Of a stretch of 37,213 bases of DNA, positions 9,782 to 16,593 are shown one piece after another (the stretch's first letter is position 1; each line of letters begins with the position of its first letter). Both the position numbers and the translations under genes were made by a program. Source of the DNA: Aeromicrobium sp. (GTDB taxonomy: Bacteria; Actinomycetota; Actinomycetes; Propionibacteriales; Nocardioidaceae); contig JAOPXO010000180.1 of NCBI GenBank assembly GCA_025965115.1, positions 1 through 37,213 on the forward strand. The letters are read 5' to 3'. The notes beneath the pieces are model-generated. The model saw only the letters and a program-made list of their open reading frames with translations. It was not told where the DNA came from and did no database searches.

Positions 9782-10531
9782 GTGAACACTGAAGGTGTGA
9801 CCGCGTTCAATCCTGTCCCCCGCGAATTGAGCGGGATGCGGCTGTTTCGACAGGACTGGACCCGCCTGACGTTCATCCACTGGGCCGTCGACCCGGCGCT
9901 CGTCGCGCCGCTCATCCCCGCAGCCACCCGGCCCGACACGCTCGACGGCGTGACCTACGTCGGACTGATCCCGTTCGAGATGCGCCGCGCGGGATTCGGG
10001 CGCGGACCGGCCGTGCCGTATTTCGGCGACTTCGCGGAGACCAACGTGCGGCTCTACACGGTCGACGATGAAGGCCACCACGGCATCGTGTTCCGCTCCC
10101 TCGAGACGTCGCGGCTCGCCGTGATGCTCGGCGCCCGTGCCGCGTTCGCAACGCCCTACATGTGGGCCAGGATGCGCATCGCCCAGCACGGCGACGTCAT
10201 CGAGTACACGACTCGACGCCGCTTCCCCGGGCCGCGACGCGTTGGTGGTCGCATCACCGTACGGATCGGCCGGCCGATCATCGATCCGTCACCCATCGAA
10301 CTGTTCATCACGGCGCGGTTCGGCCTGCACACGCGTTACCTCGGACGTACGCTCTGGATCCCCAACCACCACCACCCCTGGCCCCTGCACGATGCGACCG
10401 TCGAGCACCTCGACGACGGCCTCGTCGCCGCTGCCGGGCTGCCGGGAGTGGTCGACCGGGCACCCGATTCGGTGATGTATGCCGACACCGTGAGCACGGC
10501 CTTCGGCAACCCTGTCGTGGTCTCGCGCTGA
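9782..10531 (+). CDS. DUF2071 (YqjF-like) family protein
   Basis: LFRQDWTRLTFIHWAVDPALVAPLIPAATRPDTLDGVTYVGLIPFEMRR...PAVPYFGDFAETNVRLYTVDDEGHHGIVFRSLE; start uncertain (9749 TTG, 9782 GTG or 9797 GTG). Confidence 0.82.
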   Translation: MNTEGVTAFNPVPRELSGMRLFRQDWTRLTFIHWAVDPALVAPLIPAATRPDTLDGVTYVGLIPFEMRRAGFGRGPAVPYFGDFAETNVRLYTVDDEGHHGIVFRSLETSRLAVMLGARAAFATPYMWARMRIAQHGDVIEYTTRRRFPGPRRVGGRITVRIGRPIIDPSPIELFITARFGLHTRYLGRTLWIPNHHHPWPLHDATVEHLDDGLVAAAGLPGVVDRAPDSVMYADTVSTAFGNPVVVSR

Positions 10532-10532
10532 T

Positions 10533-10958
10533 TCAGGCAAGCTCGAAGTCGTCGAAGTCGAATCCCGGCGACACCAGACAGCTCACCAACGCGTCAGCCT
10601 GCGAATGCCGGGTGCGCTGTCACACGCCGGTCGGCACCAGCACTTGTGGCTCTTCGCCGGATGCCAGATCTGTCCCGAGCACCGTGACCGTCTCGCCGAC
10701 CGGCGCGTCCCCGTCTCCACCAAGCTCGAGGGTGACCGCGCCGCGGCCGTGCGACACCCAGAGCTCATCGGAGGCGACCCGATGCCAGGCTGAGGCCTCG
10801 CCGGCCGGCAGCAAGAAGTAGATGAGGGTCGCCGTCGGTCGCACCCGCCCATCCGGGAGAGTGACCATCACCGGCGATGCCCAGGTCTGCCGGAACCACC
10901 CACCCTCGGGGTGTGGTTCGAGACGCAACGACGCCGCAAGCGCTGGCACGTCCGTCAC
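10533..10958 (-). pseudogene. DUF985/cupin_5 family protein interrupted by in-frame TGA (10620-10622)
   Basis: Reading frame resumes after TGA: ...EEPQVLVPTGV*QRTRHSQADALVSCLVSPGFDFDDFELA*; the post-stop part matches the family C-terminus (VxPGFDFxDFEL) and the stop sits where the family normally has Trp. Confidence 0.8.
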
Positions 10959-11716
10959 AGCGCGGCGTCAATCTCGGCGATGCGCGCCCGGAAGGCCTCG
11001 ACCCGGTCACGGGTGCGCTGCGGTTCGCCGACCTTGGCCAGGTTGAGGAAGCCTTCCTCGCCACGCGCCTGACCTGCTTCGATTCGGTCACTCGCCGTCG
11101 TCATACGCGCCACCACCGCTTCGAGTACGGTCATCGGTCCCCACTCGCCATAGGCGTCAACCAGCAGGTCGAGCCGGCGTACGACGTCCTCGATCGGGAT
11201 CTCGCGATAGAGCGGGATCGCGGTCCACGCAAGAAATGCGAGGTCGTCGATCGGTCGCCCCGGACCGGCCATGTCCCAGTCGATCATCGCGACGAAATGG
11301 CCGCTCTGGATGATCCAGTTGTACGCACCCGGATCGTGGTGGCAGATGATCTCATCGGCCGACAGCTCGACCTCGCCCGCCGCGCGCCAGGTGCGGACTC
11401 CATCGGGCCGGAACCCCTCGACCAGATCGTGGAAGTCACGGAGCCAGGTGACCGCTTCGACGAGCACGGTGTCGAGGACGACCTCACGGTCGACCGGCAC
11501 GCCGCGTCCCTCGACGTACTCGAGGATCTCGCGTCCCTCGTCGTCAATGCCCTGCACCTCGGGGATGCCGCGGAGGCCGTTTTCGTGCAGGTATCCCAGC
11601 AACTCGTGGACCGCAGGAGTCCACGGCCCGGTGGGGCGCCTGACGGTGCGACCCATGCGTGTGACGCCGCCAACACCTCCGGGAAGTTGCTCAGGCTCTG
11701 TGTCGTCGCGTGGCAC
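10955..11716 (-). CDS. Phosphotransferase family protein (aminoglycoside phosphotransferase/choline kinase fold)
   Basis: ICHHDPGAYNWIIQSGHFVAMIDWDMAGPGRPIDDLAFLAW; GTG 11716 with GAAAGAG upstream, or ATG 11656. Confidence 0.82.
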   Translation of the reverse strand: MPRDDTEPEQLPGGVGGVTRMGRTVRRPTGPWTPAVHELLGYLHENGLRGIPEVQGIDDEGREILEYVEGRGVPVDREVVLDTVLVEAVTWLRDFHDLVEGFRPDGVRTWRAAGEVELSADEIICHHDPGAYNWIIQSGHFVAMIDWDMAGPGRPIDDLAFLAWTAIPLYREIPIEDVVRRLDLLVDAYGEWGPMTVLEAVVARMTTASDRIEAGQARGEEGFLNLAKVGEPQRTRDRVEAFRARIAEIDAAL

Positions 11717-11725
11717 TCTTTCATC

Positions 11726-12982
11726 GTGGCACATTCGCATTCGCACGAGACTCCCGACTACGGCCCGCCCCGGCGCCGTCTCGCTGCCATGCTCACGGCG
11801 ATCGTCCTGGTGATTGCCGGTGGAGCGATCGCGGCCATGATCGTACTGTGGCCCGACTCCAGCAAGGTGCCACACGACAAGAATCCGTATGGTGGCAAGG
11901 ACGTCAGCACGATCAGCGCCACGGTCACCAAGGTGACGCCGTTCAACTGTCACAGCAACGGTGGCGATGGCCCAGACGGCCAGGCATCGGTCAAGGGCGA
12001 TTGCGCTCACATCGGGGTCAAGGTCAAGGGCGGCACCGCGACATTCGACCTCGACCCCACCCGCTACAAGGCGGGCATCCACGTCGGCGACGGCATCTCG
12101 GTGGTGAAGTTCGCACCGCCGGGGCAGACGCCGACCTACCAATTCCTCGACTTCCAGCGTGGCGTGCCACTGATCGCCCTGGCCGCGATCTTCGCTGTGG
12201 TCGTGATCGCCATCGCGAGGTTGCGCGGGCTCTTCGCCATGGTCGGCATCGGCATCACCTTGCTGGCGCTGACGAAATTCATTCTCCCGGCGTTCCTGGC
12301 CGGTGAGTCACCGGTGATCGTGACGGTGGTCGGTGCCACGGCGATCATGATCGTGGTGCTCTATCTGACCCACGGGGTCTCGATACGCACCACGGCTGCA
12401 TTGTTCGGCACCCTGTTCGGCATCGTCCTCACGGCGGTGATCGGGCTCGCCGCGACGGGCTGGACCAATCTCAGCGGAGTCGGCTCGGAGGACGATCAGA
12501 CCTTGATCGCTGTCGTGCCCAGCATCCATCTGTCCGGAGTCGTGGCGGCCAGCATGGTCATCGCCGGACTCGGCGTCCTCAACGACGTCACCGTCACCCA
12601 GGCCAGTGCCGTGTGGGAGATGAGGGCGTTGCAGCCGTTGGCGCGGGGTGCCACGATCTTCGCCTCGGCGATGCGCATCGGCCGCGATCACATCGCCTCG
12701 AGCATCTACACACTCGTGTTTGCGTACGCCGGCTCGGCAATGACGATTCTGCTACTGATCACGGCCTATCAACGCAGCCTCACCGAGATGGCCACGACCG
12801 AGGAGATCGCCGACGAGATCGTACGCGCGCTGGTCGGCGCGATCGGACTCGTGCTCGCGGTGCCGATCACGACGGTCTTTGCGGTCTGGCTCGCGCCAAA
12901 GCCACGCGACGAGGCTGATGAGCCGGCCCCCACGCCGCCCACACCGACACCGGGACGGCGCCGCGCAGTTCGTACGGCGTGA
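11726..12982 (+). CDS. YibE/F family membrane protein
   Basis: GTG start 11726; TM followed by YibE/F core ALTKFILPAFLAGESPVIVTVVGATAIMIVVLYLTHGVSIRTTAALFGTLFGIVLTAVIG...GVLNDVTVTQASAVWEM. Confidence 0.88.
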   Translation: MAHSHSHETPDYGPPRRRLAAMLTAIVLVIAGGAIAAMIVLWPDSSKVPHDKNPYGGKDVSTISATVTKVTPFNCHSNGGDGPDGQASVKGDCAHIGVKVKGGTATFDLDPTRYKAGIHVGDGISVVKFAPPGQTPTYQFLDFQRGVPLIALAAIFAVVVIAIARLRGLFAMVGIGITLLALTKFILPAFLAGESPVIVTVVGATAIMIVVLYLTHGVSIRTTAALFGTLFGIVLTAVIGLAATGWTNLSGVGSEDDQTLIAVVPSIHLSGVVAASMVIAGLGVLNDVTVTQASAVWEMRALQPLARGATIFASAMRIGRDHIASSIYTLVFAYAGSAMTILLLITAYQRSLTEMATTEEIADEIVRALVGAIGLVLAVPITTVFAVWLAPKPRDEADEPAPTPPTPTPGRRRAVRTA

Positions 12983-14299
12983 TCAGTCGTCCGGATTGGA
13001 CCGACACCTCAAGATGTTGCAATTGGCGTTGGGCGCGAGATCGCGTAACAGTACGGCCGGACTGAGGTAGTTGATCGGATTGATGTCGAGGTCCAGCGGA
13101 GGCGTCTTGAACGGCCCCGGATCGGCGATGTGCTGGTCCTGCACTCCGCGCATCAGGAGCCGGAAGAAGTTGTAGTACAGATCCGACCCGGTCCCCGACG
13201 CGCTCAGGATGCCCGCAAGGTTGAGCGACGTGTCGCCGAGCACGCCGGTCCAGGTCACCGTCATGTGCAGGCTGGGAATGATGAAGTTGTTCTGCTGCAG
13301 GGCGCCGACCATCGCATACAGATCCTTGGGTGCGCTGCCGATCAGCTGACCGTTGAGCGTCTGGGCATCCGGGATGTTGGCCGATGTGCAGGTCTTGCCG
13401 CCGTTGACCCAGAACAGGTAGCCGTAGCAGCCGTTGGTCTGTGTTGGCGTCCGCAGCTTGCTGATGTAGGCGGTCGAGAGCAGTCGCTTTCCGTTCCACG
13501 TGCCTCCGTGTTGCATCATCAGGCCGAGCTTGGCGAAATACACCGGCGGCATGAACAGATTGGCGTATCCGTAGGTGTTGCGGGCGCGGTCGCGGAGCCA
13601 GATATAGCTCGACTTGGGGATGCCGACCGGGCCGAAGAGGTACTTCTGGGCGTATGCCTGCAGGTCCTGCCCGACCGCGCGCTGCACGACGTACGCCAGC
13701 AGGTCAGGAGTGCGCTGGCTGTACTCGAAATGCGTCCCCGGCTTGTGGGTCAGCGGTTGTGCGAGCGCCTCCTGAGCGATGTTGGGATCAAGGCCGACCG
13801 TCACGAACTCGGACAGGATCGCCTCATCGAGCCCTGAGGTCTCGGTCAGCAGATCGCGGATCGTGATGGCTCGGTGCGCGGCATCGCCCCAGCCCTTCGG
13901 GAGGTACGTGCCGATCGGATCGTCGAGATTCAATCTGTGCTGGTCGTAGGCGATGCCGGTGAGGATCGAGATGACCGACTTCGTCGAGCTGAAGAGCTCC
14001 ATCGGCACCAAGTCGGTGACCGGGTCGAGAAGTCCCCGGCCGATCTTGCAGTCATTACGGAAGATCTGGACAGATGCGCGCAGATGGGTCTGGGCATAGA
14101 GGATCGCCGCGTTCACGGCCGACTTGTCCATCGCCTCCTCGCCCGGTTTGGCGGTAGGCAGCTTGGCGCTGTCGGTGATCGTGCAGTGCTTCTGCGGCGT
14201 GGACGCATGCGCCGTGGACCCCGTTGCCGACATCAATGCGATGGCCAGTGCTGCCGTCACGGCTGCCGACACGATCTTGATCCGGACACTCAACTGCAT
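12983..14299 (-). CDS. Secreted serine hydrolase, class C beta-lactamase family
   Basis: Signal peptide; SxxK (FSSTKSVISILTGIAYDQHRLNLDDPIGTYLP); YSQ motif; RBS AGGAG before ATG 14299. Confidence 0.82.
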   Translation of the reverse strand: MQLSVRIKIVSAAVTAALAIALMSATGSTAHASTPQKHCTITDSAKLPTAKPGEEAMDKSAVNAAILYAQTHLRASVQIFRNDCKIGRGLLDPVTDLVPMELFSSTKSVISILTGIAYDQHRLNLDDPIGTYLPKGWGDAAHRAITIRDLLTETSGLDEAILSEFVTVGLDPNIAQEALAQPLTHKPGTHFEYSQRTPDLLAYVVQRAVGQDLQAYAQKYLFGPVGIPKSSYIWLRDRARNTYGYANLFMPPVYFAKLGLMMQHGGTWNGKRLLSTAYISKLRTPTQTNGCYGYLFWVNGGKTCTSANIPDAQTLNGQLIGSAPKDLYAMVGALQQNNFIIPSLHMTVTWTGVLGDTSLNLAGILSASGTGSDLYYNFFRLLMRGVQDQHIADPGPFKTPPLDLDINPINYLSPAVLLRDLAPNANCNILRCRSNPDD

Positions 14300-14342
14300 T
14301 GGGGGGCTCCTCGCCGGTGGTCTGCCGATCAAGGTAGTCGAT

Positions 14343-14360
14343 CTTTACCCGCAAGTAAAG
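14343..14360. promoter_or_regulatory. Candidate TetR operator between divergent genes
   Basis: Perfect inverted repeat CTTTAC-N6-GTAAAG. Confidence 0.55.
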
Positions 14361-14373
14361 GTATGCTCGCAAC

Positions 14374-14988
14374 GTGAGCCAAGGACGAGCACCCCGATCG
14401 AGCGGGGCACGGCCAACTGATGACCAGCTGTTGGACGCCGCCCTGCTTGTCTTCTCGACGCAGGGGTTCCATGCCTCGACGATGAGCGAGATCTCTGACC
14501 GCGCGGATTCGACCAAACCCACTCTCTACGCGCACTTCGGTGACAAGGACGGACTGTATGCGCGCCTGCTGCAGCGTGAGGCCGAGCTGTGCAGGACGCA
14601 TCTCTTCGCGGCGTACGCGAATGCCGCAGGCCTCCCCTTGAGCGAGCAGACCCGGGCCGATGTCGAGGCATTCTTCGACTACGCAGCCACCCGGAGCCTT
14701 GGCTTCGAGTTGTTGTTCGGCGCCCAGAACGGCGGGGCGGTGACCACTCGGGATGAGCTCGTAGAGGCGTTGGTCACGCAGATCGCTCAACGACTTACCG
14801 ACTACGTGTCGCGCAGCACCACGTCGCGGCCGACCTGGCGAGAGCACCAGCTGGCGGCGATGCTGGTCGGCGGCACCATCACCGCGGCTCAGCACGCGAG
14901 ATCAGAGCCCGGAGTCGACCTCGACCAGGCTTGCCGGCTGGCCTCCGACTACGCCATCGCTGCCCTCAAGAATTTGCCACGGGATTGA
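14374..14988 (+). CDS. TetR/AcrR family transcriptional regulator
   Basis: HTH: LLDAALLVFSTQGFHASTMSEISDRADSTKPTLYAHFGDKDGLYARLLQREAE; GTG start. Confidence 0.9.
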   Translation: MSQGRAPRSSGARPTDDQLLDAALLVFSTQGFHASTMSEISDRADSTKPTLYAHFGDKDGLYARLLQREAELCRTHLFAAYANAAGLPLSEQTRADVEAFFDYAATRSLGFELLFGAQNGGAVTTRDELVEALVTQIAQRLTDYVSRSTTSRPTWREHQLAAMLVGGTITAAQHARSEPGVDLDQACRLASDYAIAALKNLPRD

Positions 14989-15069
14989 CATCGGATGGAC
15001 GTCAGATGTTCACGTGTTGTGCCCGCTGACCTGCGGTGATGGCTTGTACGCGTCGGTAGAATGGGGTTG

Positions 15070-15090
15070 ACGGATCACACCCAGATCCGT
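15070..15090. promoter_or_regulatory. Inverted repeat (operator or 5'-UTR hairpin) upstream of 116-aa protein
   Basis: ACGGATC-N7-GATCCGT, just after a TAGAAT -10-like box at 15057-15062. Confidence 0.4.
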
Positions 15091-15119
15091 TCACCAACCC
15101 TCACACCCCAGGGGTCCCG

Positions 15120-15470
15120 ATGTCTCACCCGCGCCACGAACCCTCCTGGTCGGCGATCTACAAGCTGACCAGCGAGCCACGCCAGCAGCGGATCCTGCGT
15201 GCGATCGATCGCATCGACCACCCCGGCATCACCGCGCTCGGGACCACCAGGGACGGCGAGTTCTTCATCGTCGCCAAGTGCACCACCGCGGTCGCCGATG
15301 TCCGGATCCGTCGGATCGTCATGTCGCTCGATCTGTTGTCCGAGCGGATCAGTCCGGTCGACGACCTGTACGAGCCCGAGCCACCGACGTCGTCCTACGC
15401 CTTGGGGTTCGACCTCCCGCGTCGCCTCGCCAAGCGGCTCCCCGTGGATCGGATCCGCAAGATCCTCTAG
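15120..15470 (+). CDS. Hypothetical protein (116 aa)
   Basis: Uninterrupted ORF with ATG start, shares CTAG stop overlap with the lipase gene. Confidence 0.6.
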   Translation: MSHPRHEPSWSAIYKLTSEPRQQRILRAIDRIDHPGITALGTTRDGEFFIVAKCTTAVADVRIRRIVMSLDLLSERISPVDDLYEPEPPTSSYALGFDLPRRLAKRLPVDRIRKIL

Positions 15471-16495
15471 TTGTGGACGTACGCCTTCAGGGCCGGCGGC
15501 TTTGCCACGTGCGGAGTCGCTGCCAGGGTCACGGCGAGGTGTGCCGAGGTGTTGGCGAAGTCGGTCGCAAAGGTGACCGGGTTGACCCCCGGCTGCAGCA
15601 GCTGACGGCACACACTGTGGTCGATCCGTGACACCTTGGCCGGTCCGGCGTGACCCATCGCGTCCATGACCAACGCGTACGCAACCGGGTCGGCGGTGCC
15701 GATCAGCAGGTGGTCGGTGACGTGGGCGGGACAGACCGCCTGCACCGAGATGTTGGCGATGTCGCCGCCACCACCGTGCAGTGAGCTGCTCCCCGCATCG
15801 TTGACGTTCGGCTGCACGACCTCATCGAGCACCGTGTAGATGTTCGTGTACGAAATCCCGGGAAAGGTCTCGGCCCGCGAGTTCAGCGCCTGGATGAACG
15901 GGCTCCGGTAGATCTGTTGCCAGATGGCGGGAGCACAACCCACCACAGGAAGGCACAAGGGCACCGCGACCACCGTGCCGTGGTTCGACGGGGCCATCCC
16001 GATGACGTCCGCGACATCCGCGCGGGTGTCCGGCCAGAACCGGAGTGCCCAGCGCGGCACCATGCCGCCCTGACTGTGGCCGACGATCTCCAGCTTCTTG
16101 CCACTCTCAGCGTGCATCGTTCGGATTGCGTAGACGACGTACTCCCCCGCGATCTGGATGTCTCCCATCGTGCTCGCCGGGAGCGTGACGGCACACCACG
16201 GACGACCCTGCTGGGTGAATGCGCGCTCGTAGTTCCAGCTGAAGTCCTGCTCGGGGGTCACGGTCGTGCCCGGCACGAGCAGGATGGGATTGAACGAGCT
16301 GGTCCTGAGATTGCCACTGCACGACAGGCTCTTGGCGAGCGTCGACGTCGAGACCGACAGCGGGGGACCTGGCCGGTTGGTCGGCGCGTAGGTCTCGGCC
16401 GATGCGAGCGACGGCACCATGGCGGTCAGCGCCACCGCGACCATGGCCGCCGTCAAGATCCGGATCGTCACGCGTCGAGGCATCTCAGTCACCAT
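15467..16495 (-). CDS. Secreted alpha/beta-hydrolase lipase resembling Candida antarctica lipase B
   Basis: Signal peptide; LSCSG..NPILLVPGTTVTPEQDFSWN, GHSQGG, APSNHGTVVAVPL, YTNIYTVLDEVVQP, NISVQAVCPAHVTDHLL; ATG 16495 or 16483. Confidence 0.85.
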   Translation of the reverse strand: MVTEMPRRVTIRILTAAMVAVALTAMVPSLASAETYAPTNRPGPPLSVSTSTLAKSLSCSGNLRTSSFNPILLVPGTTVTPEQDFSWNYERAFTQQGRPWCAVTLPASTMGDIQIAGEYVVYAIRTMHAESGKKLEIVGHSQGGMVPRWALRFWPDTRADVADVIGMAPSNHGTVVAVPLCLPVVGCAPAIWQQIYRSPFIQALNSRAETFPGISYTNIYTVLDEVVQPNVNDAGSSSLHGGGGDIANISVQAVCPAHVTDHLLIGTADPVAYALVMDAMGHAGPAKVSRIDHSVCRQLLQPGVNPVTFATDFANTSAHLAVTLAATPHVAKPPALKAYVHN

Positions 16496-16541
16496 TCATG
16501 CGGGAGTTTCGAAACATGGTGACATGGAACGCTTTCGCATG

Positions 16542-16581
16542 GCACCGGCCCGGTCCACCGCGAGGTGGTCCGGGCCGGTGC
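16542..16581 (-). terminator. Strong hairpin downstream of the Ig-repeat gene
   Basis: GCACCGGCCCGGTCCACC-gcga-GGTGGTCCGGGCCGGTGC, 18-bp arms with one mismatch; no U-tract. Confidence 0.6.
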
Positions 16582-16593
16582 ACGTGCGGTCGA

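Noticed and set aside
8849-10189. 446-aa minus-strand ORF
   Set aside because: Lies antisense to the FAD oxidase and DUF2071 genes; Arg/Gly/Val-rich artefact composition.
10620-10622. TGA as selenocysteine codon
   Set aside because: Family position is Trp, not Cys; no obvious selenocysteine context and TGA is used as an ordinary stop elsewhere in the window.
10877-11725. Long N-terminal extension of the YibE/F ORF
   Set aside because: Antisense to the phosphotransferase gene; the recognisable protein begins near GTG 11726.
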